Below are positions 9,086 through 16,363 of a stretch of DNA of 20,140 nucleotides, one piece after another. The translations under genes and the position numbers were made by a program. The notes under the pieces were generated by a model. That model was not told where the DNA came from, did not search any database, and worked only from the letters and a program-made list of their open reading frames with translations. Position 1 is the first letter of the stretch, and each line of letters opens with the position of its first letter. Source of the stretch: Clostridiales bacterium. GTDB taxonomy: Bacteria > Bacillota > Clostridia > Oscillospirales > Ruminococcaceae. The DNA is taken from contig JAQXIB010000169.1 in the NCBI GenBank assembly GCA_029007575.1, positions 1-20,140 on the forward strand, in the 5' to 3' direction.

Positions 9086-10024
9086 ATGGAAAAGAAAATA
9101 CCGCTGGTTGTGGTGGTCGGTCCGACCGCTTCGGGAAAAACCGCGCTGGCGGTTTCGCTGGCAAAACGCTTTCATGGTGAAGTGATTTCTGCCGATTCGA
9201 TGCAGATTTATAAACAAATGAACATTGCGACGGCGAAACCGACGGTAGAGGAAATGGACGGAATTCCGCATCATCTGATCGATTGTCTGGATTTGTCGCA
9301 GAAATTCAGCGTGGCGGATTATACCGCATTGGCTCATCAAAAAGCAAAGGAAATTAATGCGCGGGGCCATTTGCCGATCCTGGCGGGCGGAACCGGTCTG
9401 TATATTGATTCGGTGGTGAACAATATTTCATTTTCCGAGATCAGAACCGACGAGGAATTGCGCAAAGAATTGACACGGCTTGCGGAGGAAAAAGGAGCGG
9501 ATTATCTGCTGGAAGAACTGAACCGTTTTGATCCGGAGTCAGCAAAGCGGCTTCATCCGAATAACTTGTCTCGTATTATTCGGGCGATTGAAGTGTATCG
9601 ACTGACCGGTGTAACCATGACCGAACACCAGCGCCGCAGCCGGCTCACTCCCTCCGGATACGACGCGGTGATGATCGGGCTTGATTTTCAGGATCGGCAG
9701 AAATTGTATGACCGGATCAATCTGCGGGTAGACCGCATGTTTGCCGACGGGCTTTTGGAAGAAGCACGGGAAATCTTGTCAAACAAGAATTTGGGGACGG
9801 CGCGGCAGGCAATCGGATACAAAGAGTTGCAGCATTATTTTGACGGACAGGAAAGCTTGGAAGAAGCAATCCAAAAGATCAAACAGGAAACGCGCCGATA
9901 CGCAAAACGGCAGTTGACCTGGTTCCGCAGAAATCCGAATATTCATTGGATTTACGTCGATTGCTGCCGGGATTTTAAAGATGTGTCGGAGCAAGCGGCG
10001 CTACTTTTAAATTTTATTGAATGA
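9086..10024 (+). CDS. miaA: tRNA dimethylallyltransferase MiaA
   Basis: MiaA transfers a dimethylallyl group to N6 of A37 in tRNAs reading UNN codons, giving i6A, the substrate of MiaB encoded upstream in the same run. The 312-residue length is normal. Motifs in order are the P-loop GPTASGKT at 12-19, the substrate segment DSMQIYKQMNIATAKP, GIPHHLID, GGTGLYID, and in the C-terminal half GTARQAIGYKE and ETRRYAKRQLTWFRR. The ATG at 9086 follows AAAGGAG at workable spacing. A gap of 174 nt with a possible promoter separates it from hfq. Confidence 0.97.
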   Translation: MEKKIPLVVVVGPTASGKTALAVSLAKRFHGEVISADSMQIYKQMNIATAKPTVEEMDGIPHHLIDCLDLSQKFSVADYTALAHQKAKEINARGHLPILAGGTGLYIDSVVNNISFSEIRTDEELRKELTRLAEEKGADYLLEELNRFDPESAKRLHPNNLSRIIRAIEVYRLTGVTMTEHQRRSRLTPSGYDAVMIGLDFQDRQKLYDRINLRVDRMFADGLLEEAREILSNKNLGTARQAIGYKELQHYFDGQESLEEAIQKIKQETRRYAKRQLTWFRRNPNIHWIYVDCCRDFKDVSEQAALLLNFIE

Positions 10025-10037
10025 ATTGCAAATTATT

Positions 10038-10068
10038 TTGTATTTTGTCTGGAAATCTCTGATATAAT
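10038..10068 (+). promoter_or_regulatory. Possible promoter for hfq
   Basis: A perfect TATAAT at 10063-10068 lies in the miaA-hfq gap, preceded by TTGTAT at 10038-10043 with a long 19-base spacer; an alternative weak -35 at 10041-10046 gives 16 bases. A start near 10075 would give hfq a leader of about 125 nt. The -10 box is good and the -35 box poor. Confidence 0.45.
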
Positions 10069-10198
10069 GTGATATGATATGAATAAGCAGCATGTGTACA
10101 GGATAAAATGCGTAAAAAGAAATATATCCGGGAAACATGGCCGTAAGATCTGCGATGTATAAGTTTTGCAAATGCTATTTATGAAAGGGTGCAATCAG

Positions 10199-10456
10199 GT
10201 GAAAACGTTAAATTTGCAGGATATCTTTTTAAATCAAGCAAGGAAAGAGAAAATGCCAGTTACTATTTTCCTCACCAATGGCTTTCAATTCCGGGGAATC
10301 GTGCAGGGATTTGATAATTTTACCATTGTGCTGGATAGCGACGGAAAGCAGAATCTGGTTTATAAGCATGCTGTTTCTACCATTGTTCCGTCCCGTCCGA
10401 TTGCTATGTCTGAGGCGGCGGAAAAAGCGGCTGAGGATACAAAAAGCGCAGAATAA
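10199..10456 (+). CDS. hfq: RNA chaperone Hfq
   Basis: Hfq is a hexameric Sm-like RNA chaperone that binds sRNAs and A-rich mRNA. The 85-residue product begins (M/V)KTLNLQDIFLNQARKE, matching the family N-terminus. It carries the Sm1 region NGFQFRGIVQGFDNFTIVL and the Sm2 motif YKHAVSTIVPSRPI, followed by a short Ala/Glu-rich acidic tail. The GTG at 10199 is chosen over in-frame upstream starts (TTG 10166, ATG 10172, ATG 10181) because it fits the family N-terminus and has AAAGGG about nine bases before it; the others lack a ribosome site. The miaA-hfq order is also seen in proteobacteria. Confidence 0.93.
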   Translation: MKTLNLQDIFLNQARKEKMPVTIFLTNGFQFRGIVQGFDNFTIVLDSDGKQNLVYKHAVSTIVPSRPIAMSEAAEKAAEDTKSAE

Positions 10457-10466
10457 AATAGGCTTT

Positions 10467-10491
10467 CTGCCTGTTGCAGACGGCAGGCAAC
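10467..10491 (+). terminator. Weak or alternative hairpin after hfq
   Basis: About 10 nt after the hfq stop, several short inverted repeats overlap: TGCCTG/CAGGCA (10468-10473, 10484-10489), CTGCC/GGCAG (10467-10471, 10482-10486) and GTTGC/GCAAC (10473-10477, 10487-10491). They cannot all form at once. The following sequence, CTTTGACTTTGTGG, is only moderately T-rich, so this may be a weak terminator or processing site rather than a strong stop. Confidence 0.35.
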
Positions 10492-10550
10492 TTTGACTTT
10501 GTGGAGATTTTGCCGGAAATCAGATAGGTTGTGTAAAGAGATAGAAAGGA

Positions 10551-11801
10551 ATGATTATCGGCGTGAATTCTAAAATAATCAAAATCATTTCTGTCTTGTT
10601 ATCTGTTTTTATTATCTTGTATGTGGTTACGCAGGCGGTTTCTTTTTTCTATTCTCCTTATGAGACCGAGACGGTATTTGAGACTACCATTAACAACAGC
10701 ATTCACACCAGCGGGTTGGTCATTCGGAATGAAAAAGTGATCGATCAGAAAAAACAGGGGGTTCTCAGCTATCAGATTCCCAACGGCAGCAAGGTGTCTA
10801 AAAATTCGGTTATTGCGATGCGGTATGCTACTGAGCAGGACATGCTGACTCAAGCGAAAATAGAAAGCATCACTAAGGAAATCAATGTGTTGACAGAAGC
10901 GCAGAGAAAAGGTGCAACAGTGGGCGCTACGCTGGATTCTATTACCACTCAGTTAAATGAAACCTATTTGCAGTTGATGGGTGATTTAAATAATCGCGCC
11001 TTGGATGAATTGGAAGATTACAAGTTAAATATTCAGGAATTGATCAGTAAAAAACATATTGTAATCGGGAAACAAGCTGATTATAATGCCAAAATTGCTT
11101 CACTGCGGGCGGAGCAGAAAGAGCTGCAAAGCAGTATTCAAAGCAAGCCGAATTCGGTAACTGCGGATCATTCCGGGTATTTTGCCCAAACGGTGGATGG
11201 ATATGAAGAACAGTTTCGTTGTGAGGATGCCGGTTCGGTATCGATAGATACGTTAAATCAACTGATTACACAGAAAAAAGAAGTGGATGCCAATAAAGGC
11301 GAAGATACTTACATCGGAAAAATCATTGACAGCTTTGAGTGGAAAATGGTTGCGCGGGTGAATAAAACTGATATTACATCGATAAAAGCGGGAACTTCGG
11401 TGCGGCTGATTTTCCATGCATATGGTGATACCGAGTATGAAGCAACGGTTGACTCTGTGGACTTTGATAAAGATCGGGAACAAAACACCGTTGTTTTTAG
11501 TTGTAATATTATGGATAATAATATCACCAGAATGAGAATAGAGGACGTAGAAATTGCGAAATCCTCCGTTACCGGAATCAAGGTGCCCAAAAAAGCGGTA
11601 CGATATGAAAACGATGAAATAGGCGTATATGAGAAGATTCGGCAGAAGCTGTATTTCAGAAAGATAGACAAGCTGTATGAAACAGAGGATTATATTATCA
11701 GCAAGATACATGAAGATGATAGCAATCATGAATATGTCCATCAGTATGATGATGTTGTCATAAAAGGGAAGGATTTATATGACCAAAAGCCAGTTGGTTA
11801 G
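10551..11801 (+). CDS. HlyD-like membrane-anchored adaptor protein
   Basis: This 416-residue protein has one N-terminal membrane helix (about residues 10-30) and a large outside domain. Its layout fits HlyD/membrane-fusion adaptors: a half-motif HTSGLVIRNEKVI (52-64) and NGSKVSKNSVIA, a long helical/coiled-coil stretch (about 97-200), a returning VTADHSGYFAQTVDGYE (203-219), then beta-rich C-terminal domains with VRLIFHAYG and GIKVPKKAVRY. Such proteins normally bridge an exporter to the outside, but no transporter gene is near and the cargo is unknown. AAAGGA touches the ATG at 10551, so the GTG at 10563 (12 bases after it) may be the real start; that would remove four residues. The 3' end overlaps yggS by 23 nt, tying it to the division cluster. 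The family call is from architecture only. Confidence 0.7.
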   Translation: MIIGVNSKIIKIISVLLSVFIILYVVTQAVSFFYSPYETETVFETTINNSIHTSGLVIRNEKVIDQKKQGVLSYQIPNGSKVSKNSVIAMRYATEQDMLTQAKIESITKEINVLTEAQRKGATVGATLDSITTQLNETYLQLMGDLNNRALDELEDYKLNIQELISKKHIVIGKQADYNAKIASLRAEQKELQSSIQSKPNSVTADHSGYFAQTVDGYEEQFRCEDAGSVSIDTLNQLITQKKEVDANKGEDTYIGKIIDSFEWKMVARVNKTDITSIKAGTSVRLIFHAYGDTEYEATVDSVDFDKDREQNTVVFSCNIMDNNITRMRIEDVEIAKSSVTGIKVPKKAVRYENDEIGVYEKIRQKLYFRKIDKLYETEDYIISKIHEDDSNHEYVHQYDDVVIKGKDLYDQKPVG

Positions 11802-12510
11802 TCGAGAAGATCAAGAAGCGTTCTCTGCGATTACCGAGCGGCTTCATCAAATAGAATATCAAATAGGAGAAGCTTGCGCAAAATGCGGCAGAGACAGAAA
11901 CGACATTACGGTAATGGCAGTTACAAAAACCGTGGCGCCGAAATATATCAATTTTGTGGTTGAGCAGGGAATTACTTTGCTGGGAGAAAATCGGGCGCAG
12001 GAACTGACAGAAAAATATGATGACTATCTTTTAAAGCAGGAAAACATTCATTTTATCGGACATCTTCAAACCAACAAGGTGCGGCAGATTATCGATAAAG
12101 TGTGTTTGATACAATCGGTTGATTCGTTACGGCTCGCACAGGAGATTAATAGGCAGGCTGAAAAACGAGACCGGATGATGGATGTTTTATTGGAAGTGAA
12201 TATCGGGCAGGAAGCGAGAAAGAGCGGAATATCTGCCGGAGAAGTGCTTCCTTTGGCAGAAAGTGTGCTGCAGCTGTCAAATCTTCGCTTGCGAGGTTTG
12301 ATGGCAATACCGACAGTGGAGCATCCGGAGCGGGATTTTGCAAACATGGAAGAACTGTTTCATGAATTGCAGGCAAAGTTTTCCGATTCTGCTTCGATGG
12401 ATATTTTATCGCTCGGTATGTCCGGAGATTATCCGCTGGCTATTGAGCATGGTTCTACGTTGGTGCGATTGGGCTCTGCCATATTCGGACCGCGGAAGTG
12501 TGTTCTTTAG
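11779..12510 (+). CDS. yggS: YggS/YlmE-family PLP-binding protein
   Basis: YggS (PROSC, YlmE in B. subtilis) is a single-domain fold-type III pyridoxal-phosphate carrier involved in vitamin B6 and amino/keto-acid balance; no catalysis is firmly known. The 243-residue length is typical, with about 20 extra residues at the N-terminus. The PLP lysine is K50 in MAVTKTVAPKYI. Other family motifs are GENRAQEL, HFIGHLQTNK, the LEVNIGQEARKSGI strand-loop, LRGLMAIPT, LSLGMSGDYPLAIEHGSTLV and the closing RLGSAIFGPR. The ATG has AAGGA seven bases upstream, inside the end of the HlyD-like gene. It lies just before sepF, as in many Firmicutes. Confidence 0.95.
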   Translation: MTKSQLVSREDQEAFSAITERLHQIEYQIGEACAKCGRDRNDITVMAVTKTVAPKYINFVVEQGITLLGENRAQELTEKYDDYLLKQENIHFIGHLQTNKVRQIIDKVCLIQSVDSLRLAQEINRQAEKRDRMMDVLLEVNIGQEARKSGISAGEVLPLAESVLQLSNLRLRGLMAIPTVEHPERDFANMEELFHELQAKFSDSASMDILSLGMSGDYPLAIEHGSTLVRLGSAIFGPRKCVL

Positions 12511-12569
12511 CGGTGGGTGCAAATGACAATTGTCAAATAGGAATGAATGATTTTGAGGAGGAGAAAAAA

Positions 12570-13028
12570 ATGAGTTTCATTGATAAGATGAAAAGCTTTA
12601 TCGGAGCTGATGAGGAATATGAGGATGAAATGGGATTTGAAAAAAAGGAGAAACCTCAGGAAGAGGAAATAGATGCAGAACCTTTTAACTATGATGCACC
12701 GGTTGCCTCAAACAGCAAGAAAAACAATAAGGTGGTTAACATTCATGCAACCACGCAGCTACAGGTGGTATTGGTGAAGCCGGAGCGCTTTGATGACGCA
12801 AGTTCGGTTGCGGATCATTTGAATGATAAAAGAACGGTTGTACTTAATTTGGAATCCACTAATAAGGATGTAGCAAGACGGCTGGTTGACTTTTTAAGCG
12901 GTGTTGCGTACGCGAATAATGGGCAGATTAAGCGGGTAGCAGCCAGCACCTTTATCATTACTCCGTATAATGTGGATATTGTCGGAGACCTACTGGACGA
13001 GTTAGAAAACAACGGCGTGTATTTCTAA
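12570..13028 (+). CDS. sepF: Cell division protein SepF
   Basis: SepF binds the FtsZ C-terminus, bundles protofilaments and anchors the Z-ring to the membrane. The 152-residue product has an N-terminal amphipathic helix (MSFIDKMKSFIG) suited to membrane binding, an acidic linker (about 13-55) and the SepF/DUF552 domain (about 63-140) with VVLVKPERFDDA, VLNLESTNKDVARRLVDFLSG and ITPYNVDI. The frame is open 24 codons upstream to 12498, but the ATG at 12570 follows GAGGAGGAG and matches the known N-terminus. Its stop is one base before ylmH. Confidence 0.95.
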   Translation: MSFIDKMKSFIGADEEYEDEMGFEKKEKPQEEEIDAEPFNYDAPVASNSKKNNKVVNIHATTQLQVVLVKPERFDDASSVADHLNDKRTVVLNLESTNKDVARRLVDFLSGVAYANNGQIKRVAASTFIITPYNVDIVGDLLDELENNGVYF

Positions 13029-13029
13029 T

Positions 13030-13803
13030 ATGGGAACTTTTGACCGGATCGGTGCAGAGGGCACGGATGAGCTGTTATTAGCCAGAATACAGGATATGGC
13101 GGATACTTGCAGACAAAAATGCATTCCGAAATTTACCGCGTTTTTGGATGAGAGTCAAGCGTTTGCCGCAAGTCGGTATTTAGAAAGAAATGCAATTTCC
13201 GGCTGTTGCTTTTGGGGCGGATATCCGGGCGCCAAGCGGCAGATGCTTGGTATTTTTCCGGATTATATGGAGCCTTCCGGCGAGCATTTTCCGATTGCCG
13301 CTTTTACTATTACCTACCGCACGGTTGATAAGCTGTCTCATCGGGATTTTTTGGGGTCTTTGATGGCGCTGCAGATCAAGCGGGAGGCGGTCGGAGATAT
13401 TCTGGTTTCGGATGGCATTTGCAGTTTGTTCACCACCGATAAGGTGGCTCCGCTTGTTTTGTCGGAAGTCCGAAAAATCGGCAGGGTCGGTGTCAAGGTA
13501 GAGCAGGGGCTGACCGTGACACCGGTTGCAGAAGAAAAATTTGCGGAGATCAGCGGAACGGTTGCTTCGATGAGGCTGGATTGCGTGATTTCTTTGCTCA
13601 CCGGAAAGAGCAGGGAAAAGGCCGCCGTATTGATTAAAAGCGGCGTTGTTTCGGTGAATTATCAGGTGTGTGACAATAACAGTATGTCTGTAAACACCGG
13701 CGATATCATAACAGTGAAGGGATTTGGCAAAGCGCGGGTTTCCGAAGAGATCCGAAAGACCAAAAAGGATCGTTATTTTATTGTGCTTCAAAAATATATT
13801 TAA
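13030..13803 (+). CDS. ylmH: YlmH-family S4-domain RNA-binding protein
   Basis: YlmH is a conserved neighbour of sepF and divIVA. It carries a C-terminal S4 RNA-binding domain, and in B. subtilis it has been linked to ribosome-associated quality control as an RqcP-like factor. The 257-residue product has the family block LSHRDFLGSLMALQIKREAVGDI (102-124) and the S4 domain at about 181-240, starting MRLDCVISLLTGKSREKA and ending near DIITVKGFGKA. The ATG is one base after the sepF stop and has no clear Shine-Dalgarno sequence, so translation probably depends on ribosomes finishing sepF. divIVA starts 25 nt downstream. Confidence 0.92.
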   Translation: MGTFDRIGAEGTDELLLARIQDMADTCRQKCIPKFTAFLDESQAFAASRYLERNAISGCCFWGGYPGAKRQMLGIFPDYMEPSGEHFPIAAFTITYRTVDKLSHRDFLGSLMALQIKREAVGDILVSDGICSLFTTDKVAPLVLSEVRKIGRVGVKVEQGLTVTPVAEEKFAEISGTVASMRLDCVISLLTGKSREKAAVLIKSGVVSVNYQVCDNNSMSVNTGDIITVKGFGKARVSEEIRKTKKDRYFIVLQKYI

Positions 13804-13828
13804 ATATCCTCTTTTTTGATGGAGAAAG

Positions 13829-14668
13829 ATGGGGGTCGTCGTCATGAACAGTAGAGACATTTTGGACAAAAAGTTTGATAAAGCGGCAATGTTCGGATAT
13901 AAAACAGAAGAAGTGGAAGACTATCTGAGGGAAGTTGCCCAATATGTGGACAGTTTGAATAAAGAAAAGGCTGTTTTGGAGAAGAAAATACAGATATTAG
14001 CAGATAGAATCAATGAATATCGGAAAGACGAAGAAAGCATGAAGGAAGCTTTGCTCGGCGCACAGCGCCTGGGCAACACGGTGGTCGCCGAAGCAAAAGA
14101 AAAAGCAGAAAAGCTGCTTGCAGACGCGCAGGAAAAAGCGGATAAAATGCTTTCCGATGCTGAGAAAGAAGCTTCCAGAGCAGTAACCGGTATTAAAATT
14201 CAGACCGAAAAAGAACAGCAGACGTTGCTGAAAATGCAAAGAGAAGTGTCCAATTTTAAGACGAGATTGTTGTCCATTTATAAATCTCATCTTGATTTGA
14301 TCACCGCTTTGCCGGAGGAAGAAAAGGAACCGGTGAAAGAGGAAGTTCAGGCGACAGAACAGCCGGAGCAAAAAAATGTTGAGCAAAATCAAATTCAGCC
14401 GGAGCCCGTTAAACCGGAAGAACCGAAAGAGTCTGTCAAAAACGAAGACCCGGTTGATCCGGTGGAGCAGGCAAAACGGGAACTGGAAAACACACAGCAG
14501 ATTGCAAAACAACAGCTACATGTGATCAATGAGGATAATGCGAAAACACAACAGATTCCTTTTGTAAACAACAGTCAGCGTGTTTCGTTTAAATCAGAGC
14601 GGGTAGATATGGAAAGCTCTTTTGAATCGAAATTCGGTGAGTTGAAATTCGGAAAAAACAATAAATAA
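13829..14668 (+). CDS. divIVA: DivIVA-family polar/septal scaffold protein
   Basis: DivIVA proteins are coiled-coil scaffolds that sense curved membrane at septa and poles. The 279-residue protein begins with the family's membrane-binding region, SRDILDKKFDKAAMFGYKTEEVEDYL, followed by coiled coil to about residue 155 (including an Ala/Glu/Lys-rich stretch near 85-110). Residues of about 165-225 are rich in Pro, Glu, Gln and Val and look disordered; the tail ends ESKFGELKFGKNNK. The ATG at 13829 has GGAGA five bases upstream. A second in-frame ATG at 13844 follows GGGGGT at good spacing and is closer to the conserved region, so the start could be five codons later. It sits after sepF-ylmH, the expected place. 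Confidence 0.92.
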   Translation: MGVVVMNSRDILDKKFDKAAMFGYKTEEVEDYLREVAQYVDSLNKEKAVLEKKIQILADRINEYRKDEESMKEALLGAQRLGNTVVAEAKEKAEKLLADAQEKADKMLSDAEKEASRAVTGIKIQTEKEQQTLLKMQREVSNFKTRLLSIYKSHLDLITALPEEEKEPVKEEVQATEQPEQKNVEQNQIQPEPVKPEEPKESVKNEDPVDPVEQAKRELENTQQIAKQQLHVINEDNAKTQQIPFVNNSQRVSFKSERVDMESSFESKFGELKFGKNNK

Positions 14669-14678
14669 CAAGAATTTG

Positions 14679-14707
14679 TACGAATGCCGCTTGAAGCGGC
14701 ATTCGTA
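14679..14707 (+). terminator. GC-rich hairpin between divIVA and lspA
   Basis: Arms ACGAATGCCGC (14680-14690) and GCGGCATTCGT (14696-14706) pair perfectly around a 5-nt loop, with one more A-T pair outside. The stem is strong and lies 11 nt after the divIVA stop, but the following bases (ATCGTGCTGTTATTTC) are not a clean T-run. It may be a leaky terminator or an mRNA-stabilising 3' structure separating the division genes from lspA-rluD. Confidence 0.55.
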
Positions 14708-14760
14708 TCGTGCTGTTATTTCAGAAAAATATATTTTAGGAAAACACGGGGTATGAAAAA

Positions 14761-15336
14761 TTGACCTATATTGCATTGGCGGCAGCGTTTGTGTTAGTGA
14801 TCTTAGATCAAGTTATTAAAATAATCGTGGATACCAATATGGCGGTTTCGGAATCGCTTCCGGTGATTCAAGATGTTTTGCATCTCACGTATGTGCAAAA
14901 TGAAGGAGCTGCCTTTGGCATCTTTCAGGGACAGCGCTGGATCTTAGTCGGTGTTACTTCCGTGGTGATATTGGCGGGGATTTATCTGTTGGCTGCGAGA
15001 AAGCTGAAAAGCCGTTTCTTGATTTGGTCTGCCGCGTTGGTGATCGCCGGCGGACTCGGAAATTTGATCGACCGTATTTTCAGACATTTTGTCATTGACT
15101 ATATTGAAGTTCGGCTGATCAATTTTGCGGTTTTTAATTTTGCCGATTGTTGTGTTGTGGTGGGAACGATAATGATCGTTTGCTATCTTTTGTTTGGCGA
15201 GCTTTGGGCGAAGAAAAAAGAAAAATCGGTTGCGGAAACACCTGCTCAAGAGAATATATCCGAAGATATTACCGAAAATAATACAGAACATTGCGAAACG
15301 AAAGCATCATTAAGTGATTATGAACATGACGAGTAA
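14761..15336 (+). CDS. lspA: Lipoprotein signal peptidase LspA
   Basis: LspA (signal peptidase II) is a membrane aspartyl protease that removes signal peptides from lipidated prolipoproteins. The 191-residue product has four hydrophobic segments (about 3-23, 60-79, 86-104, 124-147) and the family motifs DQVIK at 16-20, NEGAAFG at 47-53, GNLIDR with catalytic D104, and FNFADC with catalytic D129. The start must be the TTG at 14761: an in-frame TAG lies at 14737-14739, and the next methionine (residue 27) would remove the D16 motif. GGGGT lies about eight bases upstream. A polar Glu/Asn-rich tail of about 35 residues follows the last helix, longer than usual. The 3' end overlaps rluD. Confidence 0.95.
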   Translation: MTYIALAAAFVLVILDQVIKIIVDTNMAVSESLPVIQDVLHLTYVQNEGAAFGIFQGQRWILVGVTSVVILAGIYLLAARKLKSRFLIWSAALVIAGGLGNLIDRIFRHFVIDYIEVRLINFAVFNFADCCVVVGTIMIVCYLLFGELWAKKKEKSVAETPAQENISEDITENNTEHCETKASLSDYEHDE

Positions 15337-16252
15337 TCCATTCGAATTTGTTGCAGGACAACAGGATTCCGGAACGCGGATCGATCTTTTTTTGGTTTCA
15401 CGGATAGACGGATTCTCTCGCTCGGCAGTGCAGAAGCTGTTGGAAAACGGAAATATTACTTGCAACGATGTAACGGTCGGCAAAAACTATAAGCTGCGAT
15501 GCGGCGATCGTGTTGCAGTTTTTGTGCCGGAACAGAAGCAGACTGCTCTGATACCGCAAGACATTCCCCTGGAAATCATTTATGAAGATGATGATTTGCT
15601 GGTGGTGAACAAGCCGAAAGGGATGGTTGTGCATCCGGCGGCCGGAAATGAAGAAAACACCTTGGTGAACGCACTCCTTTTTCATTGCGGGGAGCATCTG
15701 TCGCGGATCAACGGGGAGATTCGCCCCGGTATTCTTCACCGTATCGATAAGAATACAAGCGGCTTGTTGGCGGTGGCCAAAAATGATGCGGCGCATCTTT
15801 TTTTGGCAGAGCAGATACAGGCACATAGATTTACCAGAGAGTATCGTGCTGTGGTGTACGGTGTGGTCAAGCAAGATTCCGGTGTTTGGAATGCGCCTTT
15901 GGGCAGAAGTAGGTCGGATCGGAAGAAAATTGCGGTAAACGGTGAAAATCCCAGGGAGGCTGTGACGCATTATGAAGTCTTACAGCGCTTTCCTCGGTTT
16001 ACTTATATGAAGTTTCTGCTGGAAACCGGGCGAACCCATCAAATTCGGGTGCATTGCGCATATGCGGGACATCCGGTTGCCGGAGATGATGTTTACGGTC
16101 CGAAAAAGTGTTTTACGGAATTGCAGGGACAATGTTTGCATGCAAAAAAGCTCGGATTCATTCATCCGGCTACACAGGCATACATGGAATTTGACAGCGA
16201 ATTACCGGCTTATTTTCAAAAATTTTTGTTAAAGGCAGAGAAAATCACTTGA
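15320..16252 (+). CDS. RluD-family 23S rRNA pseudouridine synthase
   Basis: This is a TruA-unrelated, RluA/RluD-class enzyme that isomerises uridines in large-subunit rRNA. From the ATG at 15320 it has 310 residues: an N-terminal S4 RNA-binding domain (about 15-70, GTRIDLFLVSRIDGFSRSAVQ) and a catalytic domain with VVNKPKGMVVHPA and GILHRIDKNTSGLL, where D143 is the nucleophile (Ile replaces the usual Leu in HRLD). TGRTHQIRVH and GDDVYG follow. GTG 15314 and ATG 15326 are other possible starts; none has a clear ribosome site and all lie within the end of lspA, so coupling is likely. The lspA-rluD pairing matches lspA-ylyB of B. subtilis. The exact target uridines cannot be read from sequence. 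Confidence 0.9.
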   Translation: MNMTSNPFEFVAGQQDSGTRIDLFLVSRIDGFSRSAVQKLLENGNITCNDVTVGKNYKLRCGDRVAVFVPEQKQTALIPQDIPLEIIYEDDDLLVVNKPKGMVVHPAAGNEENTLVNALLFHCGEHLSRINGEIRPGILHRIDKNTSGLLAVAKNDAAHLFLAEQIQAHRFTREYRAVVYGVVKQDSGVWNAPLGRSRSDRKKIAVNGENPREAVTHYEVLQRFPRFTYMKFLLETGRTHQIRVHCAYAGHPVAGDDVYGPKKCFTELQGQCLHAKKLGFIHPATQAYMEFDSELPAYFQKFLLKAEKIT

Positions 16253-16278
16253 ATTTTGAAAAATGATAGGAAATGCTG

Positions 16279-16307
16279 TTTACTCTCGGTCGGTTATCCT
16301 GTAAGAT
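16279..16307 (+). promoter_or_regulatory. Possible promoter for the HAD phosphatase gene
   Basis: TTTACT (16279-16284), a 17-base spacer and TAAGAT (16302-16307) lie in the 111-nt gap after rluD. The hexamers are each one or two mismatches from consensus with ideal spacing. This is an eye match only. Confidence 0.4.
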
Positions 16308-16363
16308 GGTAACGGACACTATAGTCAGATGAAATGGAATGAGAGAAGGGAGCATTTACTGAT

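Noticed and set aside
10493..10528. TTGACT at 10493-10498 as a -35 box for the HlyD-like gene
   Set aside because: No acceptable -10 hexamer at 16-19 bases downstream.
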